Part shown: positions 1 through 10,919 of the stretch, in pieces | How positions within the stretch are numbered: position 1 is the stretch's first letter | Layout of the letters: each line of letters begins with the position of its first letter | Source: Clitoria ternatea | Lineage: Eukaryota; Streptophyta; Magnoliopsida; Fabales; Fabaceae | Assembly (NCBI GenBank): GCA_037962975.1 | Contig: CM075669.1 | Location: 84,674,001 to 84,738,000, forward strand | Direction: 5' to 3' | DNA length: 64,000 nucleotides | Made by a program: the position numbers and the translations under genes | Notes under the pieces: generated by a model | Seen by the model: the letters and a program-made list of their open reading frames with translations, nothing else | What the model was told of the DNA's origin: nothing | Databases searched by the model: none

Positions 1-1
1 T

Positions 2-3000
2 GCTCCATTTCCACACAGGTTTAAAAAGGAAATAGAGGAGCAGAAGTTTGCTAGGTTCTTAGAGGTTTTCAAGAAACTTCACATTAATATCCCTTTTGCC
101 GAGACATTGCAGGAGATGCCTTCCTATGCAAAATTTTTAAAAGAATTATTATCTAAGAAGAGGAAGCTTAAGGGGGATGAAATGATTACTCTCACTCAAG
201 AGTGCAGTGCAATCATTCAAAAGCAACTTCCCCAAAAGCTAGAGGATCCTGGATCTTTTACAATACCGTGTGCAATTGGGGATATTCATGTAGAAAGTGC
301 TCTCTGTGATCTAGGAGCCAGTATAAATCTGATGCCTCTATCTTTGATGAAAAAATTGGGAATTAATGACTTGCAACCGACTCGCATGTCCTTGCAGTTG
401 GCGGACAGGTCCATTAAATATCCCCAAGGGATGCTGGAAGACTTGTTAGTGAAAATAGATAAATTTATATTTCCAGCAGACTTCATAGTGTTGGATATGG
501 AAGCTGACCGAGAGATACCTTTAATTTTAGGTAGACCCTTCCTAGCTACTGGCAGAGCATTAATTGATGTAGAAAAGGGTGAACTCATGCTGAGAGTTTA
601 GGAGGAGCAGGTAACCTTCAATGTCTTCAATTCCATGAAACATCCGACTGAAAGGATGGATTGTTTAATGGTTGAAGAGATTAAAAGATACCACACTCCA
701 ATGCTTTTAAAAACTGAGGAAGAGGCCTTGCGAACTTTTTTTGAGGATGACTTTGACTCCGAGACTGAGGAGTTAAACGACTCTCACTCGGAAATATTGA
801 GCCTACTGGAAGTATTAGAAGTAGGTGATTTTGAAAAAGAAAAGAAAAATAATTTGAAAATTACTGAAGTTGAGAAAGGAAAGGAATTTTCTGAAGAAAA
901 ATGTGATTTAAAACCTTTACCTTCTCATCTGAAATATGTTTTCCTGAGAAAAGACGACACACATCCTGTCATTATTAATGTCGACTTAAACGATGAGGAT
1001 ATGGATAAACTAATTGGGGTATTAAAGGCACATGAATCTGCGATTGGCTGGAATATTTCTAAATTGAAGGGAATCAGTCCCTTATTTTGTATGCACAAAA
1101 TTCTGATAGAGGATGATTATTCCCCTGTAGTACAGCCACAACGCAGATTGAACCCCATTATGAAGGAAGCGGTAAGGAAGGAAGTGGTCAAGCTCCTTGA
1201 TGCAGGAATCATTTATCCTATCTCGGACAGCACTTGGATCAGCCCGGTCCAAGTGGTGCCCAAGAAAGGAGGAATGACGACTGTAAGAAATGACCAAGGT
1301 GAAGTTATTGCCACCCGGCCCACAACAGGCTGAAGGATGTGTATTGATTACAGAAGGCTAAATGACTTCACTCGGAAAGACCACTTCCCCCTGCCATTTG
1401 TTGACCAAATGCTCGAGAGGTTGTCAGGGCATGAGTACTATTGTTTTCTTGATGGGTACCCGGGTTATAACCAAATTATGGTTGACCCAAAAGAGCAAGA
1501 AAAGACTGCGTTCACCTGTCCTTATGGAATTTTTGCATATAGGCGCATGTCGTTCGGGTTGTGCAATGCTCCAGCAACCTTTCAAAGGTGCATGCTGGCA
1601 ATTTTTGGGGATATGGTGGAGAAATTCATTGAAGTGTTCATGGATGATTTCTCGGTATTTGGGAGTAATTTTGATACATGCCTCAGCAACCTATCTAAGG
1701 TGCTGGTGAGATGCCAAGAAACTAACCTCGTCCTTAACTGGGAAAAATGCCATTTTATGGTTAAGGAAGGGATAGTCCTTGGCCACAAAATCTCTGCTGA
1801 GGGCATTCAAGTGGACCGAGCCAAGATAGAAATTATTGAAAAAATTCCTCCTCCAATCAACGTGAAAGGAGTGAGAAGTTTTCTAGGATGTGCTGGCTTT
1901 TATAGAAGGTTCATTAAAGATTTTTCAAAAATAGCTAAGCCTTTGACCGACTTGCTTGTAAAAGATCATGTGTTTGCGTTTAATGAAAACTGTGTCAAGG
2001 CTTTTGAAAAATTAAAACAAAGTTTGATTTCAGCTCCGATCCTTGCAGCACCTGATTCGTCTTTACCGTTTGAATTAATGTGTGATGCAAGTGACTTTGC
2101 AGTCGGAGCTGTACTGGGTCAGAAAGTAGGAAAATTGACTCATGTAATTTATTATGCTAGTAAAGTGTTGAACGAAAATCAAATACATTACACCACCACT
2201 AAAAAAGAAATGCTTGCTGTGGTGTATGCATTTGATAAATTTCGTGCTTACTTGATTGGGGCCAAGGTTATTGTATATACAGACCACTCGGCAATCAAGT
2301 ATTTACTAGCTAAGAAAGAATCCAAGCCGAGACTGATCAGGTGGGTTCTGTTACTCCAAGAGTTTGACTTAGAAATACGAGACAAAAAGGGAGTAAAGAA
2401 CTCAGTTGTCGACCAACTGTCTCGTCTGGAAGGTGAGTCGGATTCTGTTCTAATAAAAGACGAATTTCCAGACGAGAAGTTGATGGCAATTATCACCGGG
2501 CCATGGTATGCTGATATGGCTAACTTTAAAAGTGCCTCGGTGGTACCTAATGGTTGGACATCCCAAATGAGAAAAAAATTCTTTCATGATAGTAAAAACT
2601 TCCTTTGGGATGATCCATTTCTATTTAAAATAGGAGTAGATGGATTGATCAGGCGGTGTATGCCTGAATCCGAGCAAGAAAGGCTCTTGTGGCATTGCCA
2701 CGACTCCTATTATGGAGGTCATCATGGTGCCTCCCGTACAGCAGCAAAAATCTTACAGAGTGGCTTTTATTGGCCAACTATCTTTCAAGATGCTAAAGGG
2801 TATGTCAAAAGGTGCGATAAATGTCAAAGGAGCAGAGGTCTCTCTGCTAAAGCTGGCATGCCTTTGACAAACATTCTAATTGTGGAATTATTTGACGTTT
2901 GGGGCATCGACTTTATGGGACCCTTTCCTAAGTCGTTCTCCAATGAATATATACTTGTTGCTGTAGACTATGTCTCCAAATGGGTGGAGGCAGTCCCGAC

Positions 3001-3784
3001 CAGAACCAATGATGCACAGGTGGTGCTTAGGTTCATCAAGAAGAATATTTTCTCTAGGTTTGGAGTTCCGAGAGTACTTATTAGTGATGGGGGTTCACAT
3101 TTTTGCAATAAGATAATGGAAAAAGCCATGCGTCACTATGAGGTGTTACATAAGATATCGACTCCTTACCATCCACAAACTTGTGGATTAGTCGAACTGT
3201 CAAATAGAGAAATCAAAAGAATCTTAGAGAAAGTGGTCGGGAAATCTAGAAAAGACTGGTCGGTAAAACTAGATGATGCATTGTGGGCTTACCGAACAGC
3301 TTTTAAAACTCCGATTGGCATATCCCCGTATCAATTAGTATACGGTAAGGCTTGTCATCTCCCTGTGGAGTTGGAATACAAAGCTTGGTGGGCCACAAAG
3401 CTATTAAACATGGACTGTGACCAATCTTAGGAGGAAAAAGTTTTGAAACTCCATGAATTAGAGGAGTTCCGACTCAACGCTTATCAAAGTGCCTCCATCT
3501 ATAAGGAGAAAACAAAGAAATGGCACGATAAGCGAATTAATAAGAAAGAGTTTCAGATCAGGTGTTATTATTTCAATTCCTGACTGAGACTCTTCCCTGG
3601 AAAACTTAGATCGAAGTGGTCGGGGCCTTTTACTGTAAATGAGGTTTTTCCTCATGGTGCAGTCGAACTGAAAGACCCGATTACCGGTCGGATTTTTAAG
3701 GTAAATGGCCAGTCACTCAAACTCTACTTTGGAGGAGAGTTTGATGGGCAGAAAACCTCCTTGTTACTACAAGCATCTTCTTAG
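2..3784 (+). pseudogene. Athila gag-pol polyprotein, C-terminal gag to integrase, four internal stops
   Basis: One reading frame runs from base 2 to the stop at 3782-3784, interrupted by TAG at 599, TGA at 1331, TAG at 3428 and TGA at 3581. There is no frameshift. Domains in order: aspartic protease with DLGASINLMPLS (about 308-350), RT starting near 1090 with FMDD at its active site (about 1640), RNase H ending near VVDQLSRLE (about 2405-2430), integrase with an HHCC zinc finger (about 2690-2830) and a catalytic core holding DFMGPFP, LISDGG and the PYHPQT...E tract. The C-terminal part has WSGPF and FKVNGQSLK, usual for Athila. The polyprotein would copy the RNA into DNA and integrate it; with four stops it cannot be made in full. 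Three of the stops occupy positions where the family normally has Q, W or R, reachable by one C-to-T or G-to-A change. Confidence 0.92.
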
Positions 3785-5615
3785 ATGCCATAAGGTCAAG
3801 CTAGTGACCTTAAAGAAGTGCTCTAGGGAGGCAGCCCTATGTTCCGATTGTTTTGTTTTGAACTGTGAGTCGGAATGAATAAAAAAAACTAAAAATTTAG
3901 TGAATAAAGTTTGTGAAGTTTAAAGAAGGAAGTCCGAGCTTGATTCTTCTATTTCACTCAGGTGAAGCATTTGTAGCTTAGGCGAGACACTGCTAATTGT
4001 TGTTTCGCACTTAAGTGAAAATTTACTGAGTCTGAGTGAGAATAGTACACTCAGATAACTGTTACTTATTCTTAACCCTTCTTCCCGACTGAATTTCACT
4101 CGTCATTTTTCAATAAAATTTCAATTCGTGATGCAAATAAAAAGGAAGACTTTGAAGGATTTCTGATTAGTGTTGATTTAATAAACGGGTCAGATGGTGA
4201 AAGGCGACTTATTTCAGTCGGCCTTTTATCACTCGGATTCCTCACTCATCACAATCAGTTTTGTATCCATTAGTCTCCTATTCACTCGGTCTTTCGGTTT
4301 TTCATTCATCCACTCGGCTTTCTCTCATTCTCTTGCCCGATCTTTATCACTCGGTATTTCTTTCATGCGTCTCTTTCTGCAGTTCTTTTTTTTTCATTCA
4401 ATTTCTCATTAGAGTATTCGGTTTCTTCCACTCGCTCGTACATTTATTCTTCTTCTTCATCCATTCGGTATTTCGTTCACTCGGATCCCTCCGCAGTCGT
4501 TCATTTATCACTCATCTTTCTTAATCTGTCACTTCATCTTATTCTGACTTTCGTTTTTCACCTCATTTTTTTTCATTCATTCGGTCACTCTATTTCACTC
4601 ATTCTCCATTCACCCGGTCATTTATTTTTCCATTCACCCGATTTTAATTCACTCATTGTTTCATAAATGCTGTGTCTTCCGTTTTTCTTTTACGATTCAC
4701 TCAGTATTTCCAACACTCAGTTCTCTCTATCGTCATTCTTTTTTTTTCCACTCAGTTTACCTTTTTCTTCTTTTCATTTTTTTTTCACCCGGTCAATGAA
4801 ACATACTTTCGGGATCTTTCACTCGTTTTTTCCATTTTTCGACCACTACTCGGTATTCATTTACTTGTTGTTTCATTTCACTTCTTTCTTTCTTGATTCT
4901 CTCATGCTGTATTTTCCTTCTTCATCCACTCGTTTTTCATTCGTGATTGTCACATTCGTATTTCCTGTACCCAGTTTCCTGTTATTTAGTTTTTCATTCA
5001 CCCGGTGTTCGCATCACTCGGTTTTTCATCCTTTCAGTCTCATTCAAATTCTTTCATTTCTTCGACCGACTCCTTTCTCGATGTTATTCATTCGGTAGTT
5101 TGTTATTCATTTTTCCATTTATTCTTCCACTGGCTTGTGCATTTACTCATCTCCTTCATCCAGTCAGTATAGCTTTTACTCATTCCATTGCCTCGGAATC
5201 TTTTCATCTGTTCTTTCCAACCACTCGTTTCCTTCATTCACTTTGATTTATTTGTTATTCATTATTTCTACCTCCCTCAGCCACTCGTTTTTTTTTCATT
5301 TACTCGGTATTTCATTCATTTGATTTTCCATTCGGGATCCTGTATTCATTCATGAATCTTTCACGCATTCATTCTTTTACTCACTCGTTCATTTACTTAT
5401 AGTTTTCATTCGCCCATTCTTTCTTATCGTTTGTTCATTTATTCATCTTCCATTCTCTTGTGTCCACTTGGCATCACTTCCCACTATTACTCGATCTTCT
5501 ACCTATCCAGTATATGAGTGTATTAAAAGAGAATAATAAATAATAAATAACAATAATATATATATTATAATAATAATAAAGTAATAAATAAAGCTGGAAC
5601 ACATTTAGGCATTTC
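3785..5615 (+). other. Athila noncoding spacer between pol and the env-position ORF
   Basis: No domain is recognisable here. Just after pol, around 3812-3838, lies a phrase with GGGAGGCAGCCC, the counterpart of the GGGAGGCAACCC box that follows pol in many Athila elements. The middle is a pyrimidine-rich stretch full of CACTCGG (listed separately). The end, 5515-5600, is AT-rich with TAATAAATAA runs. Short ORFs rich in F, S and H are by-products of the TTTCATTCACTCGG composition and are not listed as genes. Confidence 0.75.
4194..5470 (+). repeat. Pyrimidine-rich array with CACTCGG motif
   Basis: About 1.3 kb of T/C-rich sequence with six exact CACTCGG heptamers (near 4231, 4284, 4313, 4349, 4477, 5015) and many one-base variants such as CACCCGG, ATTCGG and TACTCGG, mostly inside a looser TTCATTCACTCGGT phrase. 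Spacing is irregular, so it is a motif-rich tract rather than a clean tandem array. The reverse complement, CCGAGTG, occurs in the LTR of the same element at about 8394-8450. Confidence 0.75.
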
Positions 5616-6491
5616 TTGGAAAATGAATTCAACAGTATAAAAAAACCATCCAACTTCCAAACCCTAAGTACCTATGCTGAACTTGGGCTGAAGACGAAAA
5701 GACATTTTCTGGTTTCTAAGAAAGGTACTATCTTTCCACTTCTTTCACTTATTTCGTGCACTTCTAAGTTCGTGTTTATTACTTCTTGTTTCATTGTTAT
5801 TGTTTTTCCACTGTTCTTAAGCTATGCATCTCACAGTTTTGGTTTGCTGTCTTTCTTTTGGATTTCTGTTCTTATTTTTTTTTATTTTAGGTTGTTTATC
5901 ATCATTCTTTTAACATTAATCATGAAAAGAAGATCACAGAGACTCCTACAAAAACCTAGACCAAATTTTGCAGAAGGAAGTGTGAGAAGAAAACAAATAG
6001 ATAACGAAAGGGAAGTAGCAACCATAAGTATATCTGATTCTTCTGAACATGTGCCCAGTCAAAGTCTAGCTGAAAGAAATGTATCTCCTCTGGTTCAAAG
6101 GAATGCATCCCCTGCAGTTGAGAGGAATGAATTGCCAGAAGTTGAAAGTGTTAAAGCTGCTGAAGATCATGTTGTAAAGTTTACAACCAAGAAGTCCGAG
6201 CGTCCTAAGCAATCTGCAGGAGCTGGTTCTTCTTCTTCTGATATTTCTGTAGTGTTGTAGGAATTGCAGGTCATAAAGAAGATGCAATTTAGAATTTATG
6301 ATCGGGTTTTGAACCACGATCTCATGCTCAGAAAGATTGCCACGAAACTGAGGGTTGAGCACACGGAAGAAATGGGAGCCCCACCTGATAGAAATGCGTG
6401 GTTAGCCTCCATTGGATTCAATATTCCCTCACAGGACGTATCCCAAGCAGCTGACCTCTCACCACCTTCAGAAGCAGGACAAAGAGAATGA
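5616..6491 (+). pseudogene. Env-position ORF of the Athila element, one internal stop
   Basis: An ORF starts at 5616, meets TAG at 6258-6260 and goes on in the same frame to 6491, about 291 codons in all. It sits where Athila elements carry their env-like ORF, usually expressed from a spliced RNA. Codons 45-105 are very hydrophobic and look like membrane segments, but the DNA there is T-rich and begins with AAG-GTACTA (about 5724) and ends with a pyrimidine tract and TTTTAG (about 5890), so this stretch may be an intron. The C-terminal half is hydrophilic: a basic start, MKRRSQRLLQKPRP near 5922, then Ser/Glu-rich and Pro-rich stretches. I do not recognise a domain; the env-like label rests on position only. 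Confidence 0.45.
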
Positions 6492-8094
6492 AGATCAGGA
6501 TGCTTGAGTTGCTACTACGTATTTTTATGATGTTTTTATGTAATTAACTTGATATTATTCTAAACTATTTCCTGAACAATGAATGTGCTTTTATTTGATT
6601 TGTAATGAAACTTTCTTTCCTTGTTAAATTTGTTTGTTTTATTCGGTTTTTCGTATGTATTGATAAAATCCATGCGTCCCAATCTGACTATGTATTTCCC
6701 ATCCACAGCCACGCAGGTAAAAAGGGAAGTATCTTTCCGACTCGTTCCTTAATTAATATTCTGACTTATTAATTGCTAAATTATGTTTATTGTTTCTTTC
6801 AATCCATCTTAATAATTTAAAAGTTGTTGATTCTTAAGCCTAGTCAGATAAATTAATTGATCGGTTTTGTTTAACTCATCATATCTGCCCATAACTATTT
6901 TTCATCATTAATTAATTGTTTACTCGGTATGCTAGTTAGCAATCTGAATGTATGATCTTACATTAAGTTTGGGGACATGACTGGCTGATTAACTATTATA
7001 TTCGTAGCTTTTGAGCCTGTTTTATTCTTTTCCGAGTGAACTTGCATGCTAGTTAGTGAGACAGAATTTGCTTCAGTACTTGCTAACTGTTTGTATGCCA
7101 ACAAATCAGAAATTATAAAGGCCTTCTTTGTTAATTTAGCCAGGGCCAAAAAGTAACCTTCCCAATATATTTAATTATCCTTTGACCCCAAAATTTGAGC
7201 CTGAGACCCTTTTATTCTGTTTATTCACCCAACGTTACAAACTCATCTATCTAGAAAAACCTGACTAAGTTACCCCTGGATGTTCCACTGGTGAGTTGCT
7301 CGGTTCTTTCTTATTGCTAGGGACTAGCAAGTTTTAAGTTTGGGGATGAAGAGTGTGCCTAACAGTAATTCAGGACACACTCTGACCTAAATTATGGGTG
7401 AGTATCTTGGCAAATGAAAGGTAGAAAGGCAAAGCCGAGAGAAAAAGTAACAAAGCCAGAAAGAGGAAAAAGGTGCAAAGCACCAATTAAAAAAAATAAA
7501 AAAAATATATATATATATATACACCGATTGAAATATGATCGGAAAAAGATGGAAAAGAAGAAAGAAAAGGGAAAAGTCCGAAGGACTGAAAGAAAAAGAA
7601 GGTGCAAAGCACCAAAAGTGTTAAGATTCACTCAGAAAATAATGGAGCTTGCTAAGGAAGAGGCAGTTAAGCTAAAAATTGAGTCAAGGCATCAGTGGAT
7701 ACATCCTGTAACCTGACACTCACTCGGAAAACAATAATTGAGCCTGTAGCCCAGCCTCATTATAAGCTTAAAAAGCCCTTACTGATCTGATTATGTTGGC
7801 ATATGGCATGACGTGTAGAACTGTTGCAAGCCTATGTTTATCTAACAAGTATGTAGGTAATGAGTGCAATTTATTTACCCTATACACTGAGAGAAGAGTT
7901 AAACACCGACCAGAGAGGAAAGCATCAGCAGCTTGTCTCCCAAAGGAGGTGTAAGTTTTTATACTTTTAGAAATTGCGAGAAGAAAGCATGATCGGTATT
8001 CAATAATTATAGCATGAACTAAGTTAAGGAAAGGTTGATGGTGAACAGCTTGTTAGTTGATTAATCTGAATAATTGCTTGAGGACAAGCAAAGT
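6492..8094 (+). other. Athila 3' untranslated region
   Basis: Noncoding DNA between the env-position ORF and the polypurine tract. It has a phrase with AAGTTTTAAGTTTGGGGATG at about 7329-7348, an earlier copy of the polypurine-tract-like motif found again at the LTR edge. A 16-base phrase AGGTGCAAAGCACCAA occurs near 7470 and again near 7600, on either side of a short TA-microsatellite (about 7507-7521). I see no gene. Confidence 0.7.
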
Positions 8095-8110
8095 TTTAAG
8101 TTTGGGGATA
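8095..8110 (+). promoter_or_regulatory. Polypurine tract (plus-strand primer) of the Athila element
   Basis: TTTTAAGTTTGGGGATA lies directly before the LTR that opens with TGATAAG. The preceding CTTGAGGACAAGC phrase is usual upstream of Athila LTRs. The tract is where plus-strand DNA synthesis would start during reverse transcription. Confidence 0.75.
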
Positions 8111-9935
8111 TGATAAGTCTTGAAAAGACTTAATTATTCTGCCTTTTATTGGAATTAATTCGCTGTGTAAGTGGTTAGTTTAGCCCGATTATTCAGTTAA
8201 TTGATAATAATTTATAAATTATGTAAATATTACAAAAGTGTTTTATTTATAGAAGAGAATGGTTAAAAACATTAATAAATTAAGAGTTTATTACTATTCA
8301 TAAATTTAATAAGTAGCCAGCATACAAATGCTAGGCAATTAGTTGATTTTTGGTGCAGGAACAGGACGTACTCGAGAAAAAAAGGACAAATCCGAGTGAA
8401 GAATTACCAAAAGCCGAGCAAGAATTTATAAAGCCGAGTGAGCAGTCGTAAATCTGACTGAAAGAAGTTCACAAGACCGATTGGCTGAGACTCCAAAGGG
8501 TTGACCGAAAGGAATTAACAAAAGCCCGACTTGAAAAGACTCCCAAGAGACCGAATCCAAAAGAGAACAGGGAATCAGATATTGCATGAGAACCCGAGCG
8601 TCAACTTTAGAACGTTGATTCATTTATTAAATCCGCTCTAGCAAGAGCCGACCTCGTTCAAGAGTAACTTCAAAGAACCGAACTCGCCCAAGCTTCGCCA
8701 TAGCGCTTAAGCGAGAAAACAACACTGCAGTACAAATCCGAACTCGCTCAAGCGAGAGTTAAATTAGTTCAAGCGATAATCCAGTTTGCTGAAAAATAGA
8801 GGCTGTAACTTAAACATTGTTCTTTTCCTCCAATAACACACTTGACACCGATGTAGTTTCATGCTGTTGTCCCTCCTACTGCACCTTAGTAACTTAAGTT
8901 GTGAGCTGTTATTAGTTGGCGCTGTGCTGTAACCAGCTAGGGATGAGCTGGAATCTGTTAGGAGCTGATCTGTAATTAGTTAGTTACTCTGTAAGTTATG
9001 TAATTAGTTAGTTTAGACGATAACTTAAGTTTTCTAAGTTATCAGTTATGTTAGTTAGAGTTAGGTAGAAACATATATATATAGGTTGTACATATTCTGT
9101 AAGGAGACGGATACACAGATACGAAATAACAGAACGGAGAACATTCATAAACACTTCGAACATCTCACTACACGTTTTTCTCTCTCTAAATCCTCTCCTC
9201 CATGACGTTCCATAATCCTTCGATGGAACCGAAGTCAATGGAGTTCTAAATCCCTAAGGTTGGGATTGCGAAGGTTAGCAATGGAGTCTTGAAGCTGTGA
9301 GCAAGGAGATCGACTTCTAGATCCTGAGGCGAACAAGCTGGGGAGTGGAGCAGAACTGCTGGATTGACAAATCCAGAACTGATGAAGAACTTTGCTAGTA
9401 AGGAATCATGGTTGAAGCTTAGGTAACTTCCAGCTTTCTAACTAGTTCAGGCCTAATCAATTTAGGTGAATAGTTAGAGTTCAACCTCTAATTTCACATT
9501 AGATCCTTAGGTTAATCGAGCACTTAAGGAATTAAGGTTCATTACTTAAGGATTAGTGTTTTTCACCTATGGAATTAGGGAATAACCACAAGCGGATTGT
9601 CCTCTAGATTGTGAAGTTTGATTATACTTTAATTGCATGTTTCTTGAGGAAATTGTGAGCCGAAGCAATCCTGACCTGTTTTCTTTTAATCACTTTTCAC
9701 ATTCATCTTAACTCTGTTTCTGAAAATACCAAAAAACAACTAGAAAACACCAAAACCATAAAAATAGAATGAACTTCATGTATTTTCTGTTGGTTCAGCT
9801 TGTACTAGTCCTAGATTAAGGTACTTACCACAATCCCTGTGGGACGATCAAATACACTACAATTTTAACGACTGGTGCGCTTGCCAAAGTGAAAATCCGA
9901 GAGTCACATTTTGTTTTACTAAGATTTTCATATCA
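8111..9935 (+). repeat. 3' LTR of the Athila element
   Basis: Starts TGATAAG right after the polypurine tract and ends near ATATCA, 1825 bases, close to the 1832 bases of the related LTR at 50498-52329. Near its end, CCCTGTGGGACGATC and GACTGGTGCGCTTGCCAAAG are phrases usual in the U5 of Athila LTRs. The U3 part holds CCGAGTG copies (8394-8450) and the palindromic CTCGCTCAAGCGAG phrase (about 8740). The exact 3' edge is judged by eye, since the 5' LTR is outside the window. Confidence 0.8.
9074..9083 (+). promoter_or_regulatory. TATA box of the Athila LTR
   Basis: TATATATATA in mid-LTR, where a U3 promoter is expected; transcription would start about 30 bases further on. Confidence 0.5.
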
Positions 9936-10919
9936 ATTTAATGACTCGGGATTTTAGCATCAAGGTGCCAACTTAAGAGGATAAGCCTAAAAAAATCACC
10001 ACCTAAAGGGAGGAAACCTTAGAATAAAAGCTTGCCTGGGTTAAGAATCCCCATATAAAATGAAAGAGGAAAACTCAACTCACTTTTCACAGAAGATTAA
10101 TTGTATTCTCTAATTCAAGGTATGTCTATTACAAAGGAGAGCATGTCTTATATAGGCTAAAGAGGGGCGACACTAGCTCTAACCTAATGGGCTTCACTCT
10201 CTCCTAAGCCCAAAAGCACTAAAATGAAGGAAAACTAAGAAAGGTGGCCAAAATACAAGACCCAAACTTAAATATAAGCATGAAATGGTCATGTAAGATC
10301 CAAAACCTAAAATTAATTCTAATTCTAATTAATTCCTAAAAAATAGTATTCCTAAATAAAGTAAAAAGAATGGCCTAAAGGAGGCCCAAGTGAAGCTTGT
10401 GTCAGTCACTCTTATTTTTCCTCCTTTTGGCCAAATGCTCTTTCTTACTTTTCTCTCAAATTCTCTTAAGAAAAGTCTCATTTTCTTTTCACCACAATAT
10501 AATCACCACCCACCACCATTGTCCAACAACCACCACCATTCTAAAAGGTCTCCATTCAGCCATTTTTTAGAAGCCTAGGAGCAAGGAGATGGAAGTAATT
10601 AAAGGCACCTTTTTCCTCTTAAAGTTGTGAGCACCAGAAAAAGGTCGGGGGAGTTTCTCTCATTTTAGCTCATGGTTATCTTCATGCATGGGTAGGTAAT
10701 GATTGATCCTTACCCTGGTTAGGGTCCAAAAACATGACTTTTTCCTAAATTTCCAAGGCTGGACGACATGTGGTATTTCTTGGAAAAATGGTTTTGCATG
10801 ATGGAATCAAGTCTTGATCTTGGATCCCACCTTAGCGACGATTTTGGCCGTGATCTTGGAAGAAGTCTAGTTTAACTAGCCTTTTCACCAACCATTATGA
10901 TAGTAGGTGTACCGTGAGT
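9936..10919 (-). repeat. Retrotransposon LTR fragment (chromovirus-like), minus orientation
   Basis: This stretch resembles 44840-45250 in the same orientation: shared phrases include the CACC(A)CCT(A)AAGGGAGGAA block (about 9998-10016) and AAGAATGGCCTAAAGGAGGC (about 10367-10386). At 44500-45278 the homologous sequence is a minus-strand LTR, so this is probably a second, truncated copy. Neither edge nor a target duplication could be fixed, and from about 10390 to 10919 the similarity fades. Confidence 0.5.

Larger units (their letters stand above)
1..9935 (+). mobile_element. Athila-lineage Ty3/gypsy LTR retrotransposon, 5' part outside window
   Basis: The order seen is end of gag, protease, reverse transcriptase, RNase H, integrase, a long noncoding spacer, an ORF in the env position, a polypurine tract and a 3' LTR. 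This is the order of the Athila lineage of Ty3/gypsy elements. The RT block with RKDHFPLPFVDQMLERL and the ILGRPFLATGRALIDV tract after the protease are typical of Athila. The 5' LTR, primer site and most of gag lie before base 1, so the target duplication cannot be checked. The element is decayed but not rearranged in the visible part. Lineage assignment is from recalled family motifs, not from a search. Confidence 0.9.

Noticed and set aside
4194..5323. Several overlapping ORFs up to 143 codons
   Set aside because: Open only because the DNA is poor in purines; residues are almost all F, S, L and H.
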